Shown here: positions 1 through 9,373 of the stretch, piece by piece
Position numbering within the stretch: the stretch's first letter is position 1
Layout of the letters: every line of letters starts with the position of its first letter
Assembly (NCBI GenBank): GCA_029867005.1
Contig: CP123443.1
Coordinates: 2,046,001 to 2,110,000, forward strand
Direction: 5' to 3'
Source: Candidatus Haliotispira prima
GTDB lineage: Bacteria > Spirochaetota > Spirochaetia > SP-2023
DNA: 64,000 nt
Program-made: the position numbers and the translations under genes
Notes under the pieces: model-generated
What the model saw: only the letters and a program-made list of their open reading frames with translations
Told to the model about the DNA's origin: nothing
Databases searched by the model: none

Positions 1-2
1 CG

Positions 3-932
3 AACACGTATCATCTTATTCATTTGGAACCATCTCTTGATGCTCATTTATGGGACAAGCGAACTTCACGATTCAAAAAAAAGTTTGAGGCTGCCAAGAA
101 GTATATTTTCACAGAAATATTTACCTGGCTTGATCCGACAACGGAAATAGAGCAAGTGGCCGTACTTCCTTCCCATCCCGGAAATCGTCATTTCCTTGCG
201 GGCGGGAGAATCATATCTATTGATGAATTGTTGGTTGAAATACGAGAGAACGTCATTTCACATGGTATTGCTGCAAAGCATGCGATACCCGAGAAATACC
301 CATTATTACGTACATTGCAGTTTTCTTACAGCGGCTACCACAAAGCATTAGAGAAGAGCGAAGTAAGACAAAAGCTATACATAGCTATCCCTACCCGTAA
401 AATAAAAGAAACCATAAAAGAGTACACTACTCGCTTGGGTATGGAGCCTGCTGTATCCAGCCTCAATCCAAATGAGCTCTATGCAGTTTGGAAAACAGGC
501 TCTTTCAATATCCACGTTCATGAAGATACTTCGGACGCGCCTGATGGCCTTCCCCATATAGGTTGGGAAGATCCGGCAGCCGATCCCTTTAGCGGAAAAG
601 AGGAAGTGGACAAGTTACACGTAGCCGTCTCCAGCCATCAAATAGAAAAGACCATAGAAGAGTACACTATTCGGCTGGGTACAAAGCCATGCCTATCTGT
701 TCCCAATGCATATGCGCTTTGGAGAACAGACTCTCTCAACATCTCTGTCCGTCAGGATACTGCGTGCCCGCCCGCTAAACTTCGACATATAGGTTGGGAA
801 AACCCGACAGCCAGGTCCTTTAGCAAAAAGAAAGATGTGAATGGTCTTACCTGGGAGAAATTCAATGCGCGGCAACAGGCCGATGAAATTAATGCCTTAT
901 GGCCGAAAGCAAAGTACCGGCCGGCGGAGTAA
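3..932 (+). CDS. Partial protein with two VOC-like repeats, 5' end outside window
   Basis: The frame is open to the first bases of the window, so the true start is probably upstream; the first usable codon inside is a TTG at 24. After about 100 residues of unrecognised sequence come two copies of a roughly 80-residue unit (about residues 115-195 and 198-277). Each runs from a KLxxAxxxxxIxxTIxEYTxRLG stretch to an HIGWExP motif. This pattern resembles half-modules of the vicinal oxygen chelate (glyoxalase-like) fold, but I cannot point to clear metal ligands. The N-terminal part (LAGGRIISIDELLVEI) suggests a second domain I cannot name. No function is claimed. A hairpin follows the gene. Confidence 0.6.
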   Translation, partial: NTYHLIHLEPSLDAHLWDKRTSRFKKKFEAAKKYIFTEIFTWLDPTTEIEQVAVLPSHPGNRHFLAGGRIISIDELLVEIRENVISHGIAAKHAIPEKYPLLRTLQFSYSGYHKALEKSEVRQKLYIAIPTRKIKETIKEYTTRLGMEPAVSSLNPNELYAVWKTGSFNIHVHEDTSDAPDGLPHIGWEDPAADPFSGKEEVDKLHVAVSSHQIEKTIEEYTIRLGTKPCLSVPNAYALWRTDSLNISVRQDTACPPAKLRHIGWENPTARSFSKKKDVNGLTWEKFNARQQADEINALWPKAKYRPAE

Positions 933-944
933 ACTCCTCATCAG

Positions 945-971
945 CAAGGGCGAATCTCGAATTCGCCCTTG
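945..971. terminator. 10-bp perfect hairpin after the VOC-like gene
   Basis: CAAGGGCGAA and TTCGCCCTTG pair perfectly around a 7-base loop, 13 bases after the stop codon. The position suits a transcription terminator, but no T-run follows directly, so intrinsic termination is uncertain. Confidence 0.4.
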
Positions 972-1185
972 CCAAGATTTATACCGGCCATTTTTCTGCC
1001 GGCTATTCTACGAAGGATGACTATAAAACATGACAGAAGATTCTTTAAGATTCTCCTAATGAATAATCTATAGAAAAAATACCGTTTCAGCTAAGTTCAA
1101 CCCAATATTCAACAACATCACCAACCCGCCTGTATTAACTTCTACCTTCAAAATTATCACATACCCTTGAAGCAAAATTAGAATG

Positions 1186-1213
1186 TTGACAGCCCTGTAG
1201 TAATATTTTATGT
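1186..1213 (+). promoter_or_regulatory. Possible sigma70 promoter for the TPP enzyme operon
   Basis: TTGACA at 1186-1191 and a weak -10-like TTATGT at 1208-1213 are 16 bases apart. An AAGAGG Shine-Dalgarno sequence then precedes the ATG at 1251. The rest of the 933-1250 gap shows no gene. Confidence 0.3.
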
Positions 1214-1250
1214 TGCGCTGTTATTATTCCGGTATTTTTAAGAGGTTATT

Positions 1251-2906
1251 ATGAAAGCATCTGATATTTTTGTTAAAGCATTAGAAAATGAAGGCGTGGA
1301 ATACATTTTTGGTATTCCGGGCGAAGAAAATTTGGATATGCTTGAATCCATTCGTAAATCTTCGATTAAATTTATACTTACCCGTCACGAACAGGGTGCG
1401 GGATTTATGGCGGCAACGTACGGGAGGCTCACCGGTAAAACAGGTGTTTGTCTGTCGACTCTGGGCCCGGGGGCAACAAACCTCATTACTCCCATTGCAT
1501 ATGCGTATTTGGGTGGAATGCCCATTTTAGTTATCACAGGGCAAAAACCCATTCGGCAAAGTAAACAAGGGCAGTTTCAAATTGTGAATATTGTCAACAT
1601 GATGAGGCCTATTACAAAATTTACACAACAAATTGTAGAGGGTTCGAGAATGGCCCCCTTGGTAAGGGATGCCTTTCGACTTGCCGAGTCTGAACGTCCG
1701 GGGCCCGTACATTTAGAGATACCTGAAGACATTGCCAGACAAGAGGTTCCGGAAGATGAATCGTTTATGTTTCCGGTGAATGAATCTCAAAGTCCCTACG
1801 CAAGTCAGGCGATGATTGAGAAAATAGCCCAACTTATTTTAGGAGCCAAACATCCACTTTTGCTTATTGGGGATGGTGGTAATAGACAACCTGCGCCAAA
1901 GGCTTTACGAGATTTTGTAGACCAAACAGGTATTCCCTTCCTGGTAACTCAGATGGGAAATGGGGTCATAGACGAACGTCTTGAGGGGTACCTTGGCACA
2001 ACGGCCTTATCGGATCATGATTTTCTGCACACCGTGCTAAAGAAAGCGGATGTCATTGTTAATGTTGGTTTTAACACCGTAGAAAAGCCGCCTTTCATTA
2101 TGGAACATGGTAAATACAAGGGGCGTAAAATCATTCATATTAATTATTCCGAAGCGACTATAGACAAAATATATTTCCCTTACATAAGCCTTATCGGTGA
2201 CATAAGCCATTCTATGCAAGAGTTAGCAAAGAAGATCGAAAACGGAACCCACAATTGGAATTTTGACGAGTATTACGCGGCAAAGGCAAAGGCTGCCGCT
2301 CATTCCGAGGTCTACGACAATGACACTCGATTCCCGATGTTGCCGCAACATCTGGTAAAAGTGATGCGTTCTATCGTGCCGGATGATGGTATTGTGTCAC
2401 TGGACAACGGGATTTACAAGATATGGTTTGCGCGAAATTATAAAACGTATTTTCACCATACAATGCTTTTAGATAATGCCTTGGCCTCTATGGGGGCGGG
2501 TTTGCCCGCCGCTATTGTGGCCAAACTCATTAAGCCGAGGCAAAAAGTTATTGCTGTCTGTGGAGATGGCGGGTTTATGATGAACTCCCAAGAACTTGAA
2601 ACAGCGTACCGGCTCGGTATCGATATCACAGTAGTTATCCTGAACGACAATGCTTTTGGTATGATAAAATGGAAACAAAGTGGTATGGGTTTTGAGAACT
2701 ATGGCCTAGATTACGGCAACCCGGATCTGGTGAAATACGTGGAGAGTTATGGAGGACGGGGGTTTCGTCCCAACAGTTCTGCGGAGTTTGCGACCATGCT
2801 TACAGAAGCCATAGATTATAAAGGAATATCACTTATCGATGTATCAGTGGACTATTCCCTGAACCATGAGGTTCTCAACATAGACCTGCAAAAACTAAAT
2901 CATTAG
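1251..2906 (+). CDS. Thiamine-diphosphate enzyme, acetolactate synthase large-subunit family
   Basis: The 551-residue protein has the three-part layout of the acetolactate synthase / decarboxylase family. The N-terminal pyrimidine-binding domain carries the catalytic glutamate in TRHEQGAGFMA, followed by LSTLGPGATNL. A central domain follows, then a C-terminal pyrophosphate-binding domain with the GDGGF...N...ND metal motif (VCGDGGFMMNS, ILNDNAFGM). It resembles catabolic, FAD-independent members, but the family also includes 2-oxoacid decarboxylases. No regulatory small subunit lies next to it. An aldehyde dehydrogenase starts 12 bases downstream, so the pair is probably one operon. Inference: the first enzyme could make an aldehyde that the second oxidises. 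The exact substrate cannot be read from the sequence. Confidence 0.85.
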   Translation: MKASDIFVKALENEGVEYIFGIPGEENLDMLESIRKSSIKFILTRHEQGAGFMAATYGRLTGKTGVCLSTLGPGATNLITPIAYAYLGGMPILVITGQKPIRQSKQGQFQIVNIVNMMRPITKFTQQIVEGSRMAPLVRDAFRLAESERPGPVHLEIPEDIARQEVPEDESFMFPVNESQSPYASQAMIEKIAQLILGAKHPLLLIGDGGNRQPAPKALRDFVDQTGIPFLVTQMGNGVIDERLEGYLGTTALSDHDFLHTVLKKADVIVNVGFNTVEKPPFIMEHGKYKGRKIIHINYSEATIDKIYFPYISLIGDISHSMQELAKKIENGTHNWNFDEYYAAKAKAAAHSEVYDNDTRFPMLPQHLVKVMRSIVPDDGIVSLDNGIYKIWFARNYKTYFHHTMLLDNALASMGAGLPAAIVAKLIKPRQKVIAVCGDGGFMMNSQELETAYRLGIDITVVILNDNAFGMIKWKQSGMGFENYGLDYGNPDLVKYVESYGGRGFRPNSSAEFATMLTEAIDYKGISLIDVSVDYSLNHEVLNIDLQKLNH

Positions 2907-2918
2907 GCGGATATAGTA

Positions 2919-4304
2919 ATGTTAGAAGTAAACGCGCCATACGACAGAAGTGTCATTACACAGTTACCAACCTCTGACAAAGCAAGCTTAGAAAAAGCTA
3001 TTTCTACAGCTCATGCGTATTTTAAGAATCAAAAACAATGGCTACCTGTTTACAAAAGAATAGAAATACTCGAAAAAATTGCTGTAATCATGGAAGAGAG
3101 AACAGAAAAACTGATTACGGATGCTGCACGCGAGGGTGGAAAACCTTATACAGATTCTAAAGTTGAAGTTCTGCGTGCTATTAATGGTGTCAAACTGGCA
3201 GTCCAATGCCTGAGCGGATTTCACGGCGAAGAAATACCCATGGGCCTTACCAAGGCATCAGAAGGGCGAATGGCCTTTACCCGGCGTGAACCCATTGGGG
3301 TGGTCGCATCGGTCAGTGCCTTTAATCACCCGGTAAATTTAATTATTCATCAAACTGTTCCGGCCATTGCAGTGGGGGCACCATTTATTGTAAAGCCAGC
3401 CTCTGCGACTCCTATCTCTTGTTTAAATCTTATGGAAATATTTCGAGAGGCCGGTTTGCCCGAAGAAGTTGGTGTTGCTCACCTATGTGACAGAGATTCG
3501 GCCGGTTTTTTGGTCACGGATCCCCGAATTAACTATTTGTCATTTATCGGGTCCGGAGAAGTCGGTTGGAAACTGCGTTCACAAGTTGCTCCGGGAACTC
3601 GGTGTGGATTAGAACATGGCGGGGTAGCACCTGTTATCGTTTTCGATGATGCGGACATTGATGCCATGATACCCCAGCTTGTTAAAGGTGGCTTTTACCA
3701 TGCCGGACAAGTATGCGTATCTGTGCAATGCGTTTTTGCCCCCAAAGGCAATGCGCGTGATATCGCAGATCGAATTGCAGAAAAAGCAAAGAATCTTGTC
3801 GTAGGTGATCCGCTTGATCCTAAAACAGAGGTTGGACCTATTATTACTGACTGGGAATTAAATCGAGTGGGTGAATGGGTGCAGGAAGCCGTAAAGGACG
3901 GTGCCCAATTATTGTGTGGTGGGGAGAACCATTCTGCCACCTGTTATAAACCTACCGTATTGTTTAATCCGCCTAAAAATGCCAAGGTAACGCAGCATGA
4001 GATTTTTGGACCGGTGGTATGTGTTTATGGGTACGAACACCCTGATGAGGCCTTGGAGATTATAAATAATATGCCTTACGGGTTCCAATCGGCTCTGTAT
4101 ACACAAAATATTGACAAGGCATTTTCATATGGCAAACAACTGAATGCCACCGCCGTCATGATAAATGATCATACGGCGTTTCGAGTTGATTGGATGCCGT
4201 TTGGTGGGCGTGATCAATCCGGGTTAGGATTGGGTGGTATTCCCTACAGTATGCACGAAATGTCACGGGAGAAAATGTTTGTATTCAAAACACCGGCATC
4301 GTAG
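2919..4304 (+). CDS. NAD(P)-dependent aldehyde dehydrogenase
   Basis: The 461 residues match the usual family length. Visible hallmarks are the cofactor-binding stretch FIVKPASATP, the FIGSGEVG turn, the general-base glutamate in GLEHGGVAP (usual form ELGG), the catalytic cysteine in AGQVCVSVQ and the late motif EIFGPVV. The protein is soluble and has no signal peptide. It is co-transcribed with the upstream TPP enzyme (12-base gap), which suggests that it acts on that enzyme's product. The EHGG variant around the general base is not the commonest form and may mark a specialised subfamily. It converges on sdhB with a gap of 49 bases and no obvious terminator hairpin. Confidence 0.88.
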   Translation: MLEVNAPYDRSVITQLPTSDKASLEKAISTAHAYFKNQKQWLPVYKRIEILEKIAVIMEERTEKLITDAAREGGKPYTDSKVEVLRAINGVKLAVQCLSGFHGEEIPMGLTKASEGRMAFTRREPIGVVASVSAFNHPVNLIIHQTVPAIAVGAPFIVKPASATPISCLNLMEIFREAGLPEEVGVAHLCDRDSAGFLVTDPRINYLSFIGSGEVGWKLRSQVAPGTRCGLEHGGVAPVIVFDDADIDAMIPQLVKGGFYHAGQVCVSVQCVFAPKGNARDIADRIAEKAKNLVVGDPLDPKTEVGPIITDWELNRVGEWVQEAVKDGAQLLCGGENHSATCYKPTVLFNPPKNAKVTQHEIFGPVVCVYGYEHPDEALEIINNMPYGFQSALYTQNIDKAFSYGKQLNATAVMINDHTAFRVDWMPFGGRDQSGLGLGGIPYSMHEMSREKMFVFKTPAS

Positions 4305-4353
4305 TATTTTAGATAGTCCTCGGAAGGTCTAAAAACAGTGCCGATCTGTGCCG

Positions 4354-5112
4354 TTAGTTTGTATGGATACCGGAGACCTTTGCAGAGGTAGTTTCACTCT
4401 GTTCTTCACGGTATTTTTTGACTTTTCGTTTGGTATGGTTGATCAGTTTGGTAATTTTGATACCGCGTGGACAGACCTTAGTACATTCAAAAAGATTCTC
4501 ACATGCCCACAAACCATTGGGGCTGTCCAGGGCCTCCAGCCGTGCCGGTATTCCCTGATCCCGGCTGTCGTCTAAAAAGCGTGCTGCCTGTACCAATGCC
4601 ATTGGCCCGATAAAATCCGGGTTTTTGTCCAGCACCGGGCAGGCAGAATAACAAGATGCGCAACCTATGCAGGCTGATGCCTCATCCAACAGTTTATGTT
4701 CTCGGGGTGTTTGTACAAATTCCCCCGCGTCCGGCAGTTTGTCTTTGGGCATGAAATAAGGTTTGACAGATTCATACTTTTCCAAAAGCGTTTTTTGTTC
4801 TACCACCAGATCAGTCTTGACTTCTAAATGCCGCAGAGCTTCAATTTCAACAGTGTGTTGATTTTCTCCTGTACTTACATCTTGAAACAAGGTCTTACAG
4901 GCCAGCCTTTCTTTCCCGTTAATCCTCATTGCATCTGAGCCGCAAACGCCATGAAGACAGCTACGCCGAAACGTAAGAGTGGTATCCTGTGTTTTGGCAA
5001 TATCTTCTAAAGCATCTATGACACGGGTACTTTCATCAACCTCCACTTCAAATTCGGAGTAATACGTTCCGGCTTTGGGGTTAAACCGTTTTATTTTTAT
5101 TCTCGTTTTCAT
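4354..5112 (-). CDS. sdhB: Succinate dehydrogenase / fumarate reductase iron-sulfur subunit
   Basis: At 252 residues the protein carries electrons between the flavoprotein and the quinone. The N-terminal ferredoxin-like domain holds the [2Fe-2S] cysteines (SCLHGVCGSD...LACKT). The C-terminal domain has the CIGCASCYSACP and CENLFECTKVCPRGI clusters for the [4Fe-4S] and [3Fe-4S] centres. It begins 24 bases after the flavoprotein gene, so the two form an operon. The third position of the second cluster is cysteine in both motifs. No membrane anchor gene is present on either side. Confidence 0.93.
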   Translation of the reverse strand: MKTRIKIKRFNPKAGTYYSEFEVEVDESTRVIDALEDIAKTQDTTLTFRRSCLHGVCGSDAMRINGKERLACKTLFQDVSTGENQHTVEIEALRHLEVKTDLVVEQKTLLEKYESVKPYFMPKDKLPDAGEFVQTPREHKLLDEASACIGCASCYSACPVLDKNPDFIGPMALVQAARFLDDSRDQGIPARLEALDSPNGLWACENLFECTKVCPRGIKITKLINHTKRKVKKYREEQSETTSAKVSGIHTN

Positions 5113-5136
5113 ATTGGCTTCCTGTCAGTACAATCT

Positions 5137-6930
5137 TTAGTACACTCTGGGCTTGGGTTCCCATTTACTCAAATCAACATCATCGTAGGCTAAACGGACT
5201 TGTTTCGTTGTTGTATCCAAAAATGCCATGGTATGTTTCAGAAAATTCTCATCATCCCTGTTGGGGTAATCTTCCCGGGCATGCCCTCCACGGCTTTCTT
5301 TACGGGCAAGAGCCCCTTCCGTGACAATCTCTGCCAAATCTAACATACATCCAAGTTCAAAAACCCGAAGAACGTCATAATTATAATCAGTGTTACTATT
5401 GTGAATCTTGACACCTTTATATTCTTCTTTAATTTCTGCTAAGCCTGTGAGACATTCCTGCAAGCCCTTTTCGTTTCTGAACACGCCGACTTTTGCGGAC
5501 ATGAGACTTTGCATTTTGTCATACACCTGCCCGATGTTTGAACTCACTTTACCACCGGTACTTTTTCTATCGAGCAGGTCTGCATACGTTTTTCTTGCCT
5601 TGTCAATCTCCGATTGTGGGATTTTACGGGCTTCGGCCCCTTTGACGTAGTCCTTCAGTCGAATACCTGCACGTCTTCCAAAAACAAGTAATTCTAACAA
5701 ACTGTTAGATCCAAGCCGGTTTGCACCGTGGACAGATACACAGGCGCATTCACCGGCGGCAAAAAGTCCTTCGTACTTTTGCCCGGAATAACCCACTTGT
5801 CCGTTTATATCTGTCGGAATCCCTCCCATAGTGTAATGTGCGGTTGGATGGACGGGTATAGGGCTTTTGATAGGGTCGATACCGACATAGGTCATGCAAA
5901 ATTCCCGGACATCGGGGAGTTTGGTTTTCAGTGTATCAGAACCGAGGTGCATGGCTTCGAGGTATACAAAGTCATCTATTTTGTTATTGCCCAGAATACC
6001 GCGCCCGGCCAGCAATTCTTTTGTGATCGCACGGGCGACCATGTCGCGTGGCGCAAGGTCTTTGAGCGTGGGAGAATAGCGTTCCATGAATCTTTCGCCG
6101 TCCCTGTTTCGGAGTATCCCCCCTTCGCCGCGAGTGCCTTCTGTAATAAGGACACCAATGCCTTTAATTCCTGTTGGATGGAATTGGTAGAATTCAAAAT
6201 CTTCCAGGGGTATGCCGGCACGGGCACAGATGGCCGCGCCGTCCCCCGTGTTTGCCAAGGCGTTTGAGGTCACCTTAAAGACACGCCCCGCCCCGCCGGT
6301 GGCAAAGAATACGGCTTTGGCTGTAAATATATGCAGGCTGCTGTCTGCTATTCGGATTGCCGCAACACCTGTAGCGACGGTACCGTCCATGAGTAATTCA
6401 ATGACCTGATATTCGTTAAAAAAAGTTACGTTTTCTTTGATACATTGCTGATATAGGGTGTGCAATATCAGGTGGCCGGTTCTGTCTGCGGCGTAGCAGG
6501 TACGCATAACGGGGCCTTCACCAAAGTGATGGGTGTGTCCGCCAAACTTTCGTTGGGCAATCCGCCCCTCTTCCGTGCGGGAAAACGGTAAGCCCTTGTG
6601 TTCCATGTCATAAATGACTTTCGGAGCATCATCGGCCAGGATTTGCGCCGCGTTTTGGTCAACCAGATAGTCCCCTCCCTTGACCGTGTCATAGGCATGC
6701 CATTCAGCGGTATCTTCGCCCATATTGCCAAGGGATGCGGCAACGCCGCCTTGGGCGGCTCCTGTGTGGCTGCGCATGGGATATAACTTACTAAGGACCG
6801 CAACTTTTTGTACGCCGGAAGAGCCTTGTGATGGGACTTGTGAAGATGCCTGTAAAGCGGCGTACATGCCTGCACCGCCGCCGCCTACTATAATTGCATC
6901 AAATTCATGAAATTTTAGGTCTTGTGCCAT
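5137..6930 (-). CDS. sdhA: Succinate dehydrogenase / fumarate reductase flavoprotein subunit
   Basis: The 597-residue protein has the N-terminal FAD-binding motif ([15 protein letters not shown]) and the covalent-FAD histidine context [11 protein letters not shown]. Active-site regions [14 protein letters not shown] and [12 protein letters not shown] are followed by the C-terminal [11 protein letters not shown]. All catalytic landmarks are present. A GAGGGGA Shine-Dalgarno sequence precedes the ATG. The direction of the reaction (succinate oxidation or fumarate reduction) cannot be settled. The usual sdhC anchor would lie upstream, but that stretch (6931-7245) holds only a gene fragment and no transmembrane reading frame on this strand. 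Confidence 0.93.
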   Translation of the reverse strand: MAQDLKFHEFDAIIVGGGGAGMYAALQASSQVPSQGSSGVQKVAVLSKLYPMRSHTGAAQGGVAASLGNMGEDTAEWHAYDTVKGGDYLVDQNAAQILADDAPKVIYDMEHKGLPFSRTEEGRIAQRKFGGHTHHFGEGPVMRTCYAADRTGHLILHTLYQQCIKENVTFFNEYQVIELLMDGTVATGVAAIRIADSSLHIFTAKAVFFATGGAGRVFKVTSNALANTGDGAAICARAGIPLEDFEFYQFHPTGIKGIGVLITEGTRGEGGILRNRDGERFMERYSPTLKDLAPRDMVARAITKELLAGRGILGNNKIDDFVYLEAMHLGSDTLKTKLPDVREFCMTYVGIDPIKSPIPVHPTAHYTMGGIPTDINGQVGYSGQKYEGLFAAGECACVSVHGANRLGSNSLLELLVFGRRAGIRLKDYVKGAEARKIPQSEIDKARKTYADLLDRKSTGGKVSSNIGQVYDKMQSLMSAKVGVFRNEKGLQECLTGLAEIKEEYKGVKIHNSNTDYNYDVLRVFELGCMLDLAEIVTEGALARKESRGGHAREDYPNRDDENFLKHTMAFLDTTTKQVRLAYDDVDLSKWEPKPRVY

Positions 6931-7017
6931 CTCGTCCCCTCATTATATTTCCAGTGTAATATATTTTATCTGACTAAGCTACGGGGTTTCAGACAGTTTA
7001 TCTCAGTATCATACCTA

Positions 7018-7205
7018 ATTTGTATAATAATAGTTTGGATATATTTTATTATAAAAAACATTTAATAAACAAATTTCTTTTTCTTTTTTCGGCCAGAGTT
7101 CGTGCTTTATTTTCACTTGCATTTTTAACTAAGCAGCTATTGCTATTTTCACTAATTCCATTATCATTTGTAGTGTTTAGATTAGTATTGTTCTAAACTA
7201 ATTCT
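7018..7205 (+). pseudogene. Broken partial copy of the adjacent GT-C glycosyltransferase gene
   Basis: About 190 bases closely match positions 7657-7843 inside the downstream gene, starting at a shared TGTATAATAATAGTT stretch. The readable part translates as AFLTKQLLLFSL, as in the intact gene, and ends in a TAA where that gene has TAC. It begins and ends abruptly and has no start codon, so it is a truncated duplicate only 40 bases upstream of the intact gene. Confidence 0.8.
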
Positions 7206-7245
7206 ATACAGAAATACGTCCGTAAGAAAAAGTGGATATCTAAAA

Positions 7246-8511
7246 ATGAAGAAATTAGACGGATTTATATTTGCTTTAGGCGGAATTTTTTCTTTTATCT
7301 TAAGGTATTTTTTACCAAAATTTTGGCATGGCTATGATGTAGGTGTTTTCGTACAATGGGCGAAAGTCTCCGAAAACTTTAAAGACCTTTACAATAGTGA
7401 TTGTTACTGTAATTATCCAGTTTTAGGTCTTTTGTCTTCCGCAGGGTTGTTACAATTACTGAATTATAAAATATTAAGTTTCTTATATGTTTTAAGTTTT
7501 ATTGATCTTATTAATGTCGTACTTGTTTATTTCATTCTCAGAAAATTAGAGGTAAAGAGATCGATGTTTTGGGCTGGTGTCATTGGCCTGCTTCCTTCGA
7601 CTTGGGCAGGTGGAGCTTTGTGGGGCCAAATAGATAACATTGGACAGCTCATTCTATTTTGTATAATAATAGTTGCACTACGTTTTAGTACAGCCAGCCA
7701 TTTAGGAAACAAATCTCTTTTTCTTTTTTCGGCCATAGTTGGTGTTTTATTTGCATTTGCATTTTTAACCAAACAGCTATTGCTATTTTCACTAATGCCA
7801 TTATCATTTATGGTTCTTATATTAATATTATTCTACACCAATTTTAAATTTATAGATATAATAAAGCATATTTTAATTTGTACATTTTTTACACTTATTC
7901 CAATTGCTTTATTTGATCTTTGGTTAACCATTCCTAACGAATATTATTTTTCACATTTAGAAAGAGTTTTTGGGACAGGAAGTAGCCATATGGATAAAAT
8001 ATCAGGAAATGGTTTTAATATTTGGAGGCTATTAGGCCGAGATATGTGGTCATCATCCGAAATCCCTTTTTATAAAAATTTCACTCCCAAAGGCACTGGT
8101 TTATTTCTTTTCTTTAGTTCTTTAGCTACCATAAGTTATCTACTTTTTATGAACTTAAAAAAGCATTGGAATGTCAATCAATTCACGGATAAGGTAATCA
8201 TTTTTATTTTTTACTTGGCATTAGTTAATATAAGTTTTAACATATTTCTTACTGGAACTCATGAACGTTATTTGTTTCACTTCTATCCTTTTATACTAAT
8301 TGTGATGCTATTTATTCGGAAATACTTAAGTGTATTTTTATGCATAGTTGGTGCATTTATTTATGGAGCTTTTGTATTAGATATTTTAGAAATCAAAGGA
8401 TATGATGTTAATTATAAACTTATATTAGTTTATCACACAATACTTTATTTTTACTTGCTTTATGCTTTTAAGATCTATAAAGGAAGGCCTTTACAAAGCG
8501 TTATTGAATAA
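7246..8511 (+). CDS. Multi-spanning GT-C fold glycosyltransferase, Gpi18-like mannosyltransferase family
   Basis: The 421 residues form about ten hydrophobic segments. Motifs known from Gpi18-related mannosyltransferases are visible: an early acidic loop after the first helix (GYDVGVFVQWAK), WGQIDN near residue 127, and HERYLFHFYPF near residue 340. Such enzymes transfer a sugar from a polyprenyl-phosphate donor on the outer face of the cytoplasmic membrane. The acceptor is unknown. The gene is AT-rich compared with the sdh genes and is flanked by a fragment of itself and a broken sigma-factor gene, which fits horizontal gain and local rearrangement. Confidence 0.7.
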   Translation: MKKLDGFIFALGGIFSFILRYFLPKFWHGYDVGVFVQWAKVSENFKDLYNSDCYCNYPVLGLLSSAGLLQLLNYKILSFLYVLSFIDLINVVLVYFILRKLEVKRSMFWAGVIGLLPSTWAGGALWGQIDNIGQLILFCIIIVALRFSTASHLGNKSLFLFSAIVGVLFAFAFLTKQLLLFSLMPLSFMVLILILFYTNFKFIDIIKHILICTFFTLIPIALFDLWLTIPNEYYFSHLERVFGTGSSHMDKISGNGFNIWRLLGRDMWSSSEIPFYKNFTPKGTGLFLFFSSLATISYLLFMNLKKHWNVNQFTDKVIIFIFYLALVNISFNIFLTGTHERYLFHFYPFILIVMLFIRKYLSVFLCIVGAFIYGAFVLDILEIKGYDVNYKLILVYHTILYFYLLYAFKIYKGRPLQSVIE

Positions 8512-8632
8512 TTTACAGCACCAATTTTATTTGACAACTTCATTAAACTTTTTGTAGCTTAAACAGTCAAAACCCTAAACTCGCCAGAAACTGATGATGG
8601 AGTAAGTTTTAATAGCTGTGTTGATCCTGAAG

Positions 8633-8819
8633 TTCAGCATAAAAACCTTTCAAACATTAGTTAAAAATTATAAAGAAAGATTCTATTAACGAAAATTTAT
8701 TCTGAACCATGAAGATGCTAATGATGTTATTCAAAATATGTTTATTAAGGTGTGGAGAGGACTTGAAAAATTAAAGGCAGATGCTAAATTATATACTTGT
8801 GTTATACAAAATGGTAACC
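8633..8819 (+). pseudogene. Remnant of an ECF RNA polymerase sigma factor (region 2)
   Basis: In frame from 8633 the translation reads FKTLV-like sequence, then NYKERFY, a TAA stop at 8687, and then ILNHEDANDVIQNMFIKVW followed by RGLEKLKADAKLYT. This is typical of region 2 of ECF sigma factors (the D-x-x-Q-x-x-F-x-K-x-W core). It has an internal stop and no start codon, and the downstream sequence no longer continues the family. It is therefore a relic. Nothing else could be assigned in 8512-8632 or 8820-9130, apart from short frames with no family signal. Confidence 0.7.
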
Positions 8820-9177
8820 AATGCAAATATGACCTTACTTGCCCGAAATTTTGCAAAACAACAGCCTATCAACAATCTCCAAATCACTGACAGCGTCATA
8901 TTCTGGCTGGAACCGGTACAACAGATACCAAAGCCGAACGCTAATGAGAATCTCAATTCCGAAGACTACCGCTTTGAAGTCGATTGCAGCACAAATGGCT
9001 ATAGAACACAGACGGCAAGCCAAAGACAAATACCGGAATAGCTAAGGGCAGAAAGAAACGCGTTCAGGAAAGTCAGCCGGCCGTGCCCCCCCTTGCCAAA
9101 TATCCTGAATGAATATATGATAGGCAAAATTCAAAATATCTTGGAGGAATTTTCTTATGAAACGTCAAAATATACTG

Positions 9178-9206
9178 TTGACTGGTAACCCACGAAACAG
9201 TATAAT
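9178..9206 (+). promoter_or_regulatory. Sigma70 promoter, lipoprotein copy 1
   Basis: TTGACT (9178-9183), a 17-base spacer and TATAAT (9201-9206). The -35 and -10 are kept in all four copies while the spacers differ, which argues for selection on promoter function. Confidence 0.8.
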
Positions 9207-9245
9207 ATCCAATATCCAATATCCAATATCCAATATCCAATATCC
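9204..9245 (+). repeat. Six AATATCC heptamers at the transcription start, copy 1
   Basis: Six perfect tandem units start within the -10 box and cover the expected transcription start. A change of one unit would lengthen or shorten the 5' leader by seven bases and shift any frame crossing it. None of the three frames through the repeat contains a stop. Confidence 0.9.
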
Positions 9246-9373
9246 ATACCAAGCCTATAAAATATATACCGTCATTTTATCTTTTTTTAGGGCTCAATAA
9301 ACCGACACTTTTCAAAGCCTTTTCAGTTTCTCCGTTTTTCTGTTTTTTTTCCATTCTTCTCATTCATTTAGTT

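Larger units (their letters stand above)
9157..9300 (+). other. Out-of-frame leader reading frame ahead of lipoprotein copy 1
   Basis: A GGAGG Shine-Dalgarno sequence stands nine bases before an ATG at 9157. The frame runs through the 7-bp repeats (reading a 7-residue period) and stops after 47 residues, overlapping the start of the lipoprotein frame. The three other copies have the same leader at 10279-10380, 11416-11517 and 12588-12689, each of 33 residues. In all four copies the leader is offset by +1 from the lipoprotein frame. The promoter lies inside this frame, so the leader may instead be an upstream regulatory element. Confidence 0.3.

Noticed and set aside
945-971. GAATTCGCCCTT resembles a cloning-vector junction
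   Set aside because: It is one arm of a perfect 10-bp hairpin placed right after a gene, and no other vector sequence follows.
8781-9041. 86-codon frame after the sigma-factor relic
   Set aside because: Out of frame with the sigma remnant, no Shine-Dalgarno sequence, no motif.
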